In this document: piece by piece, positions 52,193-61,188 of the stretch
Numbering within the stretch: position 1 is the stretch's first letter
Layout of the letters: the number at the start of each line of letters is the position of its first letter
From: Kitasatospora sp. NBC_00240
GTDB lineage: Bacteria > Actinomycetota > Actinomycetes > Streptomycetales > Streptomycetaceae
Reading direction: 5' to 3'
DNA length: 64,000 nt
NCBI RefSeq assembly: GCF_026342405.1
Contig: NZ_JAPEMU010000004.1
Coordinates: 124,001 to 188,000 of the forward strand
Made by a program: the position numbers and the translations under genes
Notes under the pieces: generated by a model
What the model saw: the letters and a program-made list of their open reading frames with translations, nothing else
Told to the model about the DNA's origin: nothing
Databases searched by the model: none

Positions 52193-53032
52193 TCAGCCGG
52201 CCCGGTGGTCGCGGGTGGCGGCGAGCTCGCGCACCGCGTCGGCGACGGCTCCGAAGTCCTTGCGGAGGATCTTGGAGTGGTTGCTCGGGACCTTCGAGCC
52301 GACCCGGATGTTGGGGTTGCGGGCGAGCACCGGGTCGAGGTTGGCGCGGATCTGCTCCATCAGTTGCGGGTCGCCGCCGAGGTTGCCACCCGTGGCGAGC
52401 ACGTACCGGACCGGTACGGTCAGGCGGTCCAGGACCGGGTCGAGGGCGGCGGGCGCGCAGAGTTCGTTGGCCTCGATGTTGATCTCGGCGTGCTGCGCGG
52501 CGCTCATCCGCGCGGCCAGGCCGAGCCGGCGGGCGACCGGGAAGAGCGGGCTCATCCGGCGGAACAGCTTGCGGATCTGCGCCCGGGCCGCGTCGTCGAG
52601 CCATTCGTGCGGCAGGGCGCCGTCGACGGACACCACCCCCAGGGCGCGGTCCGGGTTCCGGGCGGCCCAGTGCACGGCGATCATCGCGCCGTAGGACCAG
52701 CCCACCAGGATCGGCCGCTGCACGCCCCGCGCCCCGAGGACGGCGTCGAGGTCTCGGACGCAGGCCTCGAAGGAGTAGTCCGCCGAGCGCTTCGAGCGGC
52801 CGCGGGCGCGCTCGTCGTAGGTGATGTGCCGGTGCTCGCCGCCGAGGTCGGCGATGACGCGCCGCCAGTGCGACCGGTCGGCGTAGGAGCCGTTGAGGTA
52901 GACCACGGGGCGGCCGGGCCCGCCGGTGTCGGTCACGGCCAGTGCGGTGTCGTCGACCGGCACGGTGCCGGTCCAGGCGGACTGCTCGGCGTTGCTGGTG
53001 CTGGTGCTGGTGCTGGTGCTGGTGCTGGCCAT
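52193..53032 (-). CDS. Alpha/beta-hydrolase
   Basis: This 279-residue alpha/beta-hydrolase has the nucleophile elbow GWSYGAM, the oxyanion-region VVYLNGSYADRSHW, and YDERARGRSKRS. The start region carries a hexanucleotide microsatellite encoding (Ser-Thr)5 directly after MA, a site prone to length change. ATG 53032 has GGGGG 8 nt upstream. The gene lies 85 bp after the DUF4097 gene on the same strand and is probably co-transcribed with it. Confidence 0.88.
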   Translation of the reverse strand: MASTSTSTSTSTSNAEQSAWTGTVPVDDTALAVTDTGGPGRPVVYLNGSYADRSHWRRVIADLGGEHRHITYDERARGRSKRSADYSFEACVRDLDAVLGARGVQRPILVGWSYGAMIAVHWAARNPDRALGVVSVDGALPHEWLDDAARAQIRKLFRRMSPLFPVARRLGLAARMSAAQHAEINIEANELCAPAALDPVLDRLTVPVRYVLATGGNLGGDPQLMEQIRANLDPVLARNPNIRVGSKVPSNHSKILRKDFGAVADAVRELAATRDHRAG

Positions 53033-53117
53033 GGTGTCTTGCCCCCGGGGTCGGCGGTGGATCAGGAGTGGTGGACGGTGCGGTCGCGGTGGCGGGTCGT
53101 GACGGCGGTGCTGCTGC

Positions 53118-53786
53118 TCAGTGGCTGTGGGCGGTGATGTCGCCGTGGGTGGTGGTGGCCCGGATGGTCAGGTCGGGGGTGCCTTCGGTGTTCCTGAGGG
53201 TGTTGCGGATGCGGCCGAGGGTGGTGCCGGCGTCGAGGGCCGCGGAGGTGGTGCGGGCGGCGCCGACCGTGATGTCGCCGGCCAGGGTGTGCAGGGTGAG
53301 GGTGCCGCGGGTGGCTTCGGTGATGTTCAGGTCGCCCTGCTGGGTGCTGATCCGCGCGGGGCCGCCGAGGCGGCCGACGGTGATGTCGCCGGCCTGGAGG
53401 GTGAGGTGGGCGCCGGCGGTCTCGTCGAGCTTGACGGTGCCCTGCGCGCCCTCGAAGGTGACCTCGCCGAGGCGCCCCACGCCCCGCAGTTCGGCGGCGG
53501 CGGCCTTGGCCTCGACCCGGGAGCCGGCCGGCAGCTGGACGGTCACCTCCACCGACCCGGAGTTGCCGAGGATCCGGTTCTTCGCCGGCGCGGCCCCGAT
53601 CCGCAGCACGCCGTCGGCGTACTCGACGGTGATTCGCTCCGCCGCCTTCACGTCCCGGCCCTTGGCGGCGTCCGCCGGCAGGACCTCCACCGTGCTGTCC
53701 GCCCGGTCGGCGGCGATGAACCGGATCCGCCCGGCGGGGATGTCGAGGACGGTGGTGATCGGGGTGGGGGTGTCGAACTTCAGCAT
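53118..53786 (-). CDS. DUF4097-family beta-strand repeat protein
   Basis: This 222-residue adhesin-like beta-helix protein has repeating GDITVG / GDLNIT / HGDITAH strands, the DUF4097 pattern. No signal peptide is seen. ATG 53786 has AAGGAG 6 nt upstream. Its upstream region has a cluster of TTGCG/CGCAA boxes, suggesting tight regulation. Function of the family is unknown. Confidence 0.87.
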   Translation of the reverse strand: MLKFDTPTPITTVLDIPAGRIRFIAADRADSTVEVLPADAAKGRDVKAAERITVEYADGVLRIGAAPAKNRILGNSGSVEVTVQLPAGSRVEAKAAAAELRGVGRLGEVTFEGAQGTVKLDETAGAHLTLQAGDITVGRLGGPARISTQQGDLNITEATRGTLTLHTLAGDITVGAARTTSAALDAGTTLGRIRNTLRNTEGTPDLTIRATTTHGDITAHSH

Positions 53787-53849
53787 CGCTGTCTCCTTCG
53801 TCGGTGGCGGGCGCTCCGTCGGCCCGCTGTTTCCGATGAGGGAAAAGCT

Positions 53850-53975
53850 ACGTTGCGTTCAAGGATCACGCAACAACTTCATTGCGAACTATCATCATCA
53901 GCACAGGCCAGAGCAGCTATTTCGTTGCAACGACTCTGAATTCAACGCAACGACAGACCTCGCATCCGTTGCATT
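53850..53975. promoter_or_regulatory. Cluster of TTGCG/CGCAA boxes
   Basis: Within 125 bp upstream of the DUF4097 gene are six related boxes on both strands: CGTTGCG (53851), ACGCAAC (about 53868), ATTGCGA (53881), the palindrome CGTTGCAACG (53923-53932), AACGCAACG (about 53944) and CGTTGCA (53967). The region is AT-richer than its surroundings. This looks like a cooperative repressor or activator array. Confidence 0.55.
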
Positions 53976-54115
53976 GATTGGAGGTGAACGCTATGCCGGG
54001 GCGCCCGGTGACGCCCTGGTCGCGCGGGCCGCCGGACGCTGCTCCCCGAGCTCGCCGCGGACGTGGGCGACACGGCCGACGGCAGACGCACGCAGTGAGA
54101 TGCCGGGCCTCGTGA
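53975..54115 (+). other. Short ORF or remnant after the box cluster
   Basis: GGAGG at 53980-53984 precedes ATG 53993 by 8 nt, which opens a 40-codon Arg-rich frame. The other plus frames contain DALVARAAGR and LLPELAADVGDTADGRRTQ, ending at a TGA. This looks like the C-terminus of a lost gene, broken by frameshifts. It may be what remains of a regulator divergent from the DUF4097 gene. Confidence 0.3.
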
Positions 54116-54194
54116 AGCACGAGGCCCGGCATCCGGGGCGAGCGAGGTGGCGCGGGCACGACCGGGAGCGTCGGCGCGCGGGCCGACTGCCGGT

Positions 54195-54698
54195 TCAGTG
54201 GGTGGGCGGGGTCCAGTCGGCGGGCAGGCCGGACTGGGCGAGGACGGTGGCGAGGCTGTAGTGGTCCTGGTCGGAGGAGATCCGACCGTGGCCGTCGACG
54301 TCGAGCAGGGTGGTCATCGGCACGGCGAAGGACTTGGGCGCGCCCTTGAGGTGGCCGGCGTAGAAGGCCTCCACGGTGATGCGCCAGCCGTCGCGGCGGG
54401 CGGTGCGCACGATGACGTGGACGTTGTCGATGAGGCTGTCCGCGCGGGCCTTCCACCCCGAGATCTCCTGGCGGCCGTGGAAGGTGACCCCCACGCCCAG
54501 GTCGGTGTAGACGCCGTCGACGGTGAACAGGGCGCCGAGCGCCCGGGGGTCGGTGCCGTTCCAGGCGCAGGCCCAGTCGGCGACGGTCCGCGGCGGGCGC
54601 CGATGGGCGTCCTGCGCGGCGTAGGCGGTGGTGGCGGGCACGGCGGACAGGGCTGCGGCGGCGATCAGCGTGGTCATGGCGCGGGGCAGGCGGGACAT
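54195..54698 (-). CDS. Secreted SnoaL/NTF2-like protein
   Basis: This 167-residue protein has a Sec signal peptide (MSRLPRAMTTLIAAAALSAV ending TAYAA) and an NTF2/SnoaL fold (VADWACAWNGTDPRALGALF, TVDGVYTDLGVGVTFHG, RITVEAFYAGHLKG). ATG 54698 follows GAGGAG by 8 nt. The fold binds small polar or polyketide-like ligands; this one is exported and its ligand is unknown. The 54699-55232 gap holds four 11-bp CGCGCGACCGC-type repeats (54996-55043) and no gene. Confidence 0.85.
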   Translation of the reverse strand: MSRLPRAMTTLIAAAALSAVPATTAYAAQDAHRRPPRTVADWACAWNGTDPRALGALFTVDGVYTDLGVGVTFHGRQEISGWKARADSLIDNVHVIVRTARRDGWRITVEAFYAGHLKGAPKSFAVPMTTLLDVDGHGRISSDQDHYSLATVLAQSGLPADWTPPTH

Positions 54699-55232
54699 CG
54701 TGGTGGCTCCTCGAAGGTGCGCGGCGGTCGGTGGGTTCACAGGTGCGGGTCCGCGAGTGCGGGGCCGCAGGTGCGGGTGCGGGTGCGCCCGGCCGGCGGG
54801 CCCCGGCGGCCCGCCGGCCCCGACCGGTGGGGCGACCTGCCTGCCGCCCCTGCCTGCGTGCGTGCATCGTTCATGGCGCACAGACTCGTCCCGACCGGTG
54901 TCCACTCTCCAGCTCCGGCGGCAACGGGAACTGTCCACCTCTGTCCGCACCTGTCCGCCTGCCTCCACCTGTCCGGCGCCTTCGCGGGCCGGCGCGCGAC
55001 CGCCGCGCGACCGCCGCGCGACCGCCGCGCGACCGCCGCGGGGGCCGTACTGCTCCTGCTGCCACCGCACTTCACCGGGCAGGCCGGGCGCCGACGCGGC
55101 GCCGACACGGCCGGAAGGCCGCCGGGCCCACCGTCGGTGCCCGGCCCCTCCCCCAGGCCCGCCGTGGCCGCCGGACGCGCCGAGGCCACCGACGGCCGGG
55201 CCCGGAAGGGACGCTCCGTCAACGCCTGCCGC

Positions 55233-56342
55233 TCACCTGCGACGTTGGGGCTGGAGGAGGACCAGCAGCTTGGTGCCCGGCACCAACTTCCGGTTGACGG
55301 AGGTCGATTGGACGAACACGGTGTACGACGGGTTGTCACCCGGCTTCACCGTGGCCTCCGACGCCGGCAGGCCGAGGAGCTGGCGGGCCGCCGGGCCGGA
55401 GAACACCCTGCCGGTCATCCGGCCGGTGGCCGGGTCCTTCTCGGCCACGGCGAGCTGCTTGCTGCCCTGGATCTTCTCGCGCTTGGACAGCTCGTAGAAG
55501 GCGCAGCCGGTCCTGTACCGGTGCCCGGCGCCGGTGACGAAGTCGCGGATCGGTGTCTGCTCGTCGACGGGGACCAGGATGTACTTGCCGGTCTCCATCG
55601 CGTCGAGGTTGGCCTTCACCTCGGCGGTGCTGAGGTCCTGGCCCATGGAGAAGAGGTTCCTGGTGCCGCGCACGCCCTTCTCGCGGCCCCGCAGGAAGCT
55701 CGTGGCGGCCGTCTTGACGGTGCCGATGGCCTCCTCGACGCCCTTGCTGGAGTCCGCGTCCCAGATCGCGATGTTGCCCGCGGGGAAGCCGTACTCCTGG
55801 GCGGTGCGCTTGGCCAGGGAGTTCGGGACCAGGATGGCCGAGGTCCAGTGGTCGGGGAGGTTGTCCAGGGCTCCGTGGATGCGGTCCATCCAGGTGCGCA
55901 GGACGGCGGTGCCCTTGCCGGCGGCCATCCGGACGTGCATCTTGCCGGTCTCCGAGCAGCCGGAGGCGTTCTCCGCGCCGTCGGTGACGACGACCTGGAG
56001 GAAGGAGTGCTCCCCGTACCCCTCCCAGATGTTCTTCAGGTCGTCGATGGACTTCACGGCCGCCTCGATCAGTGCCGTCGCACCGTTGTCGACCTTGTAG
56101 AGGCCCTTCAGGGACGGCAGGTGCTTGACGTCCATGTCCCAGACGAGGTTCTGCACCTCGTGGTCGAAGGCGTAGAGGCTGATACGGGTCTCGTGGCCGA
56201 GCCGGTCGGACTCCTCCTGAAGGCCCTTCACGAACTCGTCGACCACGCGGACGAGCTGCGCCTCGTGCTGACGCATCGAGCCGGACCTGTCGACCACGAG
56301 GGAGACGTGGTTCACCTTGTGGTCGATCCTGTTCGCAGTCAT
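55233..56342 (-). CDS. VWA-domain protein
   Basis: This 369-residue cytoplasmic protein has a von Willebrand A domain with a MIDAS (VVDRSGSM), VVVTDGAENAS and a Thr in the NGATALIEA loop. A C-terminal region of unknown fold follows (VDEQTPIRDFVTGAGHRYRT, GCAFYELSKREKIQGSKQLA). ATG 56342 has AGGGG 7 nt upstream. VWA proteins of this type often act in stress or tellurium-resistance-like modules, but no such neighbours are present. Confidence 0.88.
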   Translation of the reverse strand: MTANRIDHKVNHVSLVVDRSGSMRQHEAQLVRVVDEFVKGLQEESDRLGHETRISLYAFDHEVQNLVWDMDVKHLPSLKGLYKVDNGATALIEAAVKSIDDLKNIWEGYGEHSFLQVVVTDGAENASGCSETGKMHVRMAAGKGTAVLRTWMDRIHGALDNLPDHWTSAILVPNSLAKRTAQEYGFPAGNIAIWDADSSKGVEEAIGTVKTAATSFLRGREKGVRGTRNLFSMGQDLSTAEVKANLDAMETGKYILVPVDEQTPIRDFVTGAGHRYRTGCAFYELSKREKIQGSKQLAVAEKDPATGRMTGRVFSGPAARQLLGLPASEATVKPGDNPSYTVFVQSTSVNRKLVPGTKLLVLLQPQRRR

Positions 56343-56725
56343 GGTTCCGCCCCTTTTCCAACGCCGTTTTCGACGCCTTTCCGGCGTCCCCTCCAGCGTT
56401 GTTCCCACTCTATGACGAGGCACTGACAGTGCCCTTGACCTGGTGTTCCACGGCGTCCGGCCACTCGCGCCGTAAAAGGGGGGATACGCTCCGAGAGATT
56501 GCCGGAGGGGGAAGTCCCGGCGATATTCCGTTCCTTGAGCTGCTTTCAGGGGAATCGGTGGGTGATGCGCCGGGGATGTGCCCGCGCAAGGCCGAGTCCG
56601 CGGTGCGCGACGAGCGGTGCGCCGTACGTGGTGCGCCGTACGTGGTGCGCGGTGTGTTGTTCCGGGATCTGTCACAGTCTGCCGATCTCTCCCCCGCGCC
56701 GGCCGGCGGCCGTTAGAACGTCGTC

Positions 56726-58543
56726 ATGACCGCCGAACCCGCCGCTGCCGCCCCTGCCTGGCCCCACTGCGCGGAAGGGGCCTCCGCCGCCGACCCGGTG
56801 GGCTGCCGGGGCGTTCAGGTGGCGGACGGCGGGCGCTGCCTGAAGCACCTTCCGCCCGCGCGGCGCGCCGCCGTCCTGGCCGCGCTCACCGCCGGCGGTG
56901 ACCTCGACCTGCGCGGCACCACCGTCGACGAGGACCTGCTGACCGCCCTGCGCGGCGCCTGCACGGACGGCGCCTCCGGACGGGCGTGCTTCGGTCGGGC
57001 CGACTTCACCGAGGCCCTCTTCACCGGCGACGCCGAGTTCGTCGCGGTGGCCTTCGCCGGCGAGGCCCGGTTCAACGGCGCCACGTTCGCCGGCCTCACC
57101 AGTTTCGACTCGGCGGTCTTCGCCGGCGAGGCCCGGTTCAACGGCGCCTCCTTCGCCGGGCACGCCAGTTTCGACTCGGCCGCCTTCACCCGCCATGTCT
57201 GGTTCGAGGCGGCCGCCTTCGCCCAGGGCGCCCGGTTCAACGCGGCGGCGTTCGCCGGCGGCGCCAGGTTCGGCTCCGCCACGTTCACCAGCGGCGTCCG
57301 GTTCAACTCGGCCTCCTTCACCGGTCACACCAGCTTCGAGGCGGCCGCCTTCGGGGGCGAGGCGAGGTTCAACTCGGCCTCCTTCACCGGCGACGCGCAC
57401 TTCGACGCGGCCGTGTTCGAGGGGCTGCAGCACCTCGGGCCCTTGACCTGCGCGGGCCTGATCGATTTCGGCGGTGCCCGGTTCACCGGCGCGCAGGTCA
57501 CGATCGAGGCGGGTGCCGCCGTCGTCGTCTGCGAACGGACGGCGTTCGAGGGTTCGGCGGTGCTGCGCCTGCGGTACGCGACGCTGGACCTGAGCCGGGC
57601 GACGCTGTCGGCGCCGGTGGCGCTGCAGGGCTGGCCGGTGCCGTTCACCGACCAGCGCGGTGGCGAGCTCGACGAGGGCCTGCTCGCCGCCGGCGGCGCC
57701 CCGCCCGCCGTGCGCCTCGCCTCCCTGGAGGGGGTGGACGCGGCCCATCTGGTACTCACCGACGTCGACCTGAGCCGCTGCCGGCTCGTCGGTGCCTTCC
57801 ACCTCGACCAGGTCCGGATCGGCTTCGGCTGCCGCTTCGCCGGGCCGCCGGCCGGCTGGCACCGCCGTGGTGTGCGCCCGGCCCGCTGGTCCCGGCGCAA
57901 GGTGCTCGCCGAGGAGCAGCACTGGCGGGCCGCCGCGGGCGGGGCCGGGGCCCGGGGGTGGCCGGCCGGGCCGCATCACGGGACGCCGGGGCGCGGGCCG
58001 GGTCCGGAGGATCTGGCCGGGGTGTACCAGCAGGTGCGCCGGGCGTTCGAGGAGGCGGGCAACGAGCCGGACGCCGCGGACTTCTACTACGGCGAGATGG
58101 AGATGCGCCGCCTCGACCGCCGGCGCCCGCGGGCCGAGCGCCGGCTGCTCGGGGCGTACTGGCTGGTGTCCGGCTACGGGCTGCGGGCGTCGCGGGCACT
58201 GGCCTGGCTGCTGGCGGCGATGGCCGCCAGCCTGCTGCTGCTGGTGCTGTTCGGGCTGCCCGACGACACCCCCGACCCGCGGAGCACCGGTACCTACGCG
58301 GCCGGCAGTGTCCGGTTGACGACCAGGACCCCGGAGCCGGTGCTGACCCTCCCCTGGGAGCGGCGGGTGACCGGAGCCAGGGTGGGGAGGGCGGCCCTGG
58401 TGGTGGTGAACTCGGTGGTGTTCCGCTCCGGCGGGCAGAACCTCACCTTGCCCGGTGCCGTCGTCGAGATGGCCTCCCGGATCGGCGAGCCGGTCCTTCT
58501 CGGTCTGGCCGCCCTGGCCGTCCGGAGCCGCGTCAAACGCTGA
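56726..58543 (+). CDS. Pentapeptide-repeat membrane protein
   Basis: This 605-residue protein has a long run (about 95-250) of pentapeptide-like repeats A(x)F with Phe at the central position (ARFNGATFAGLTSFDSAVF and similar), forming a right-handed quadrilateral beta-helix. A second degenerate run (about 270-390) and a charged linker follow. Two C-terminal hydrophobic helices (ASRALAWLLAAMAASLLLLV; VLLGLAALAV) anchor it. No clear ribosome site precedes ATG 56726. The function of membrane-anchored pentapeptide proteins is unknown. Confidence 0.85.
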   Translation: MTAEPAAAAPAWPHCAEGASAADPVGCRGVQVADGGRCLKHLPPARRAAVLAALTAGGDLDLRGTTVDEDLLTALRGACTDGASGRACFGRADFTEALFTGDAEFVAVAFAGEARFNGATFAGLTSFDSAVFAGEARFNGASFAGHASFDSAAFTRHVWFEAAAFAQGARFNAAAFAGGARFGSATFTSGVRFNSASFTGHTSFEAAAFGGEARFNSASFTGDAHFDAAVFEGLQHLGPLTCAGLIDFGGARFTGAQVTIEAGAAVVVCERTAFEGSAVLRLRYATLDLSRATLSAPVALQGWPVPFTDQRGGELDEGLLAAGGAPPAVRLASLEGVDAAHLVLTDVDLSRCRLVGAFHLDQVRIGFGCRFAGPPAGWHRRGVRPARWSRRKVLAEEQHWRAAAGGAGARGWPAGPHHGTPGRGPGPEDLAGVYQQVRRAFEEAGNEPDAADFYYGEMEMRRLDRRRPRAERRLLGAYWLVSGYGLRASRALAWLLAAMAASLLLLVLFGLPDDTPDPRSTGTYAAGSVRLTTRTPEPVLTLPWERRVTGARVGRAALVVVNSVVFRSGGQNLTLPGAVVEMASRIGEPVLLGLAALAVRSRVKR

Positions 58544-58619
58544 CCGCCCCGGACCGCCGGTGTGCCCGGGACGGTGTGCCCGGGACGGTGTGCCCGGGGT
58601 CGGTGTGCCGGGGTCGGGT

Positions 58620-59489
58620 CTACGGGCGGAAGTGGTCGCGGTGTTCGTCGAGGAAGGCGTCGAGGGTGCGGGGCGGGCGGCCGAGGATGTCGGCGACGGT
58701 GCTGGTGGGGGTTTCGGGCCGGGCGACGGCGAGTTGCTGGATCTCCGCCACGTGGGCGGCGAGCCAGGCGGGCATCCGGGCCTGACGGACGAGGTTGTCG
58801 CGCAGGTCGTCGGGGGTGAGGTCGACGTACCGGATCGGGCGGCCGGTCAGGGCGGTCAGCCGGGCGGCGAGGTCGGGGTGGGCGACGGCCTCCGGCCCGG
58901 TGAGTGTGTAGCTGCCGCCCATGACGTCGGCCCTGGTGAGCGCGGCGGCGGCGACGTCGCCGATGTCGCGGCAGTCGACGTAGTTGCAGGGCGCGTCCCT
59001 CATCGCGCCGACGACGAGGCCCTGGGCGACGGTGGGCGCCAGGCGCAGCAGGTTCTGCATGAACGCGTAGGGGCGCAGGACGGTGTGGGCGAGTCCTGAG
59101 GCGCGCAGGTGTTCCTCGACGGTGTGGTGTCCGCGGGAGACGGCGACGGGTGAGTGGGGTTCGGCGGCGGGTGCGGAGATCTTGACGATGTGTCCGATCC
59201 CGGTGCGGGCGGCGACGTCGATGACGCGGGTTTCGAGTTCGACCTGGTCGGGGCTGTTGGCCATGGCGAGGAAGAGCTGGTCGGCGCCCTGGAAGGCGGT
59301 GCGCAGGGAGTCGGGGTCGGTGGCGTCGGCGTACTCGACCTGGACGGGCCGCAGGTGTGCGCCGCCGGCGGCGGCGGGGAGCGGCCGGTGGGGGGTGCGG
59401 GTGAGGGCGCGTACGGGGGCGTCGAGTGTGCGGAGGCTGTGGAGCAGGGCGGTTCCGGTGGTGCCGGTCGCTCCGATGACAACGATCAT
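58620..59489 (-). CDS. NmrA-like NAD(P)-binding oxidoreductase
   Basis: This 289-residue atypical short-chain protein has the Rossmann motif VIGATGTTGTALL at the N-terminus, followed by HIVKISAPAAEPHSP and RPYAFMQNLL, typical of NmrA/quinone-oxidoreductase-like proteins. ATG 59489 has GAGG 7 nt upstream. It is the second gene of an apparent operon with the small membrane protein, both downstream of the MarR-type gene. It may reduce quinones or act as a redox sensor. Confidence 0.9.
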   Translation of the reverse strand: MIVVIGATGTTGTALLHSLRTLDAPVRALTRTPHRPLPAAAGGAHLRPVQVEYADATDPDSLRTAFQGADQLFLAMANSPDQVELETRVIDVAARTGIGHIVKISAPAAEPHSPVAVSRGHHTVEEHLRASGLAHTVLRPYAFMQNLLRLAPTVAQGLVVGAMRDAPCNYVDCRDIGDVAAAALTRADVMGGSYTLTGPEAVAHPDLAARLTALTGRPIRYVDLTPDDLRDNLVRQARMPAWLAAHVAEIQQLAVARPETPTSTVADILGRPPRTLDAFLDEHRDHFRP

Positions 59490-59622
59490 GGTGTGTCCTC
59501 GTCGGCTGTGTTCGCCCCGGCGGCGGGTGCTGCCGGGTGGGTTCGGTCGGGTCCGGCGCCGGTGGCCCGGTGGGTGCGGTGCCGGGGGGCTGTGTCCGGG
59601 GGTGGGCGGGATGCCGGGTGGG

Positions 59623-60087
59623 CTATGTCCGGGGTGCGGCGAGGGTGCTGCGCCAGCGCAGGGTGATGACGGCGGTGGCGAGGGCGGCGGAGACGGGCAG
59701 GTCGATGCGCAGGCGTTGCAGCCAGAGGGCGGTGGCGAGCGGGGTGTGGGCGGGCAGCCACTGGGCGGCGAACCATCCGGCCGCGGCCGCAGTGCCGGCG
59801 GTGGCGACGACGAGCAGCGCGGTCAGGACGAGGCGTGGCAGGGCCGTGGTCCAGGGTCGTGGGCGGCCGCCGCGGCGCAGCCAGGTGCCGACCAGGAGCG
59901 CCACCACGGCCGAGGTGCCGGCGATGGAGGTGGCGGCCGCCAGGGTCAGGTCCGGTTGGCCGGTGAGGGCTCCTGCGGTGCCGGCGGTCAGTGCGGGGGC
60001 GGCGTAGGCGGTCAGTACCTCGCGCCACAGCGTGAACGGCCGGGAGGCCGCCCGGCTCGGGCGGGTCCTGTCCTTCGTTGCGGGCAT
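59623..60087 (-). CDS. Small membrane protein
   Basis: This 154-residue protein has about four hydrophobic segments (AYAAPALTAGTAGALTG, AAATSIAGTSAVVALLVG, LVLTALLVVATAGTAAAAGW, LPVSAALATAVITL). ATG 60087 has GAGG 5 nt upstream. No family was recognised. It lies between a MarR-type operator and the NmrA gene and is probably regulated with them. Confidence 0.75.
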   Translation of the reverse strand: MPATKDRTRPSRAASRPFTLWREVLTAYAAPALTAGTAGALTGQPDLTLAAATSIAGTSAVVALLVGTWLRRGGRPRPWTTALPRLVLTALLVVATAGTAAAAGWFAAQWLPAHTPLATALWLQRLRIDLPVSAALATAVITLRWRSTLAAPRT

Positions 60088-60172
60088 GCTGGCCTCTTCT
60101 TCTCGTTCGTGTTCCGGCGGGGCGGAAAGGGCGGAAGGGTTCGGCGGGGCGGTCGTGGAGGCCGTCCCGCAT

Positions 60173-60192
60173 ATAATTAGGAGGCTAATTAT
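60173..60192. promoter_or_regulatory. MarR-type palindromic operator
   Basis: ATAATTAG, GAGG, CTAATTAT is a perfect 8-bp inverted repeat with a 4-nt spacer in very AT-rich sequence, 86 bp upstream of the membrane-protein start and 60 bp after the MarR gene stop. CTAAT-like half-sites also occur at the MarR start (60772-60795), suggesting autoregulation. Confidence 0.65.
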
Positions 60193-60251
60193 TACGTCGC
60201 GAAAAAGGCCCCCACCCGTAGGACGGGAGCCGGGACCGGCCTGCGGCCGGG

Positions 60252-60770
60252 TCAGTCGGCGGTCAGGGCCGCGCTGCCGCGCACGACGCGGGCGAGCAGG
60301 TCCAGGAACACCGTGCGCTCCTGGACGGTGAGCCCGCCCACCATCGCCTCCAGCCGCCCGAAGTGCTCGGGCGCCATGTCGCGCAGGCGCTGCGCACCGC
60401 GCGCGGTCAGGACCGCCACCGTGCCCCGCCCGTCCTCGGCGGACGGGCGCCTGGCGATCAGGCCCTCGCGTTCGAGGCCGTCCAGGAGGCCGGTGACCGT
60501 GGCCCTGGAGACGCCGAGGTCGGCCGCCAGTTGCGAGGGGGACTTCTCCCCGCCGTGGTCCTCCAGGTCGGCGAGCAGGCGGTAGCGCCCCGTCGACAGC
60601 CCGTACCTGGCGAAGTGGACCTCGGTCGCCCGCCCGACCCGCGCACCCGCGGCGATCAGTCGCACCGCGACCAGCACCGCCTGCGGATCGGCCTCCAGGC
60701 CGTAGTGCCGCAGCTGCCGCGCGGCCTGGTCCAGCGTGGGCGTCTCGCCGTCGACCCCGTCCCTCGTCAT
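60252..60770 (-). CDS. MarR-family transcriptional regulator
   Basis: This 172-residue winged-helix protein has SPSQLAADLGVSRATVTGLL as recognition helix and the wing RRPSAEDGRGTVAVLT, with dimerisation helices at both ends. ATG 60770 is the first Met of the domain; no strong ribosome site is seen and the start lies among CTAAT half-sites. It probably represses itself and the membrane-protein/NmrA pair. Confidence 0.92.
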   Translation of the reverse strand: MTRDGVDGETPTLDQAARQLRHYGLEADPQAVLVAVRLIAAGARVGRATEVHFARYGLSTGRYRLLADLEDHGGEKSPSQLAADLGVSRATVTGLLDGLEREGLIARRPSAEDGRGTVAVLTARGAQRLRDMAPEHFGRLEAMVGGLTVQERTVFLDLLARVVRGSAALTAD

Positions 60771-60937
60771 ATAACTAATATGGCGGCTAATCACTGGGGC
60801 TGTCAAGACACCCGGGCCGGCGCCGCCGGACGCCGGCCGATTCCGCCGGCGACGCGGGCGACGCGGGCGACCGAGGGCGACGCGGGCGACCGAGGGGCCG
60901 GACCGGCCGAAGCGGGGCGGGAGCGCGCGGGCGAAGC

Positions 60938-60981
60938 GGCCCGGGGCCCGGGGCCCGGGGCCCGGGGCCCGGGGCCCGGGG
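60938..60981. repeat. Short GGCCCGGG repeat run
   Basis: An 8-bp self-complementary unit (GGCCCGGG) is repeated about 5.5 times, with GCGACGCGG-type 9-bp repeats just before it (about 60845-60890). Simple high-GC repeats between genes; function unlikely. Confidence 0.85.
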
Positions 60982-61188
60982 TCGAGCCATGGGGCGCACG
61001 TCGGCCACGGCAACGGGCCGGCGGTGCGGCCACCATGACTCCCGACCCGAACGACCGCGGAACCGCAAGCACCGTTCGAAGACGAACCTATGTCGTGCCT
61101 GTCGGTGTGCGACCCACTACTGATGGTAGTTTCCAGCTGCCGCCCGGCCGGGGCGGCACTGCCGACCCACCATTCGAAGGAGCGAACC

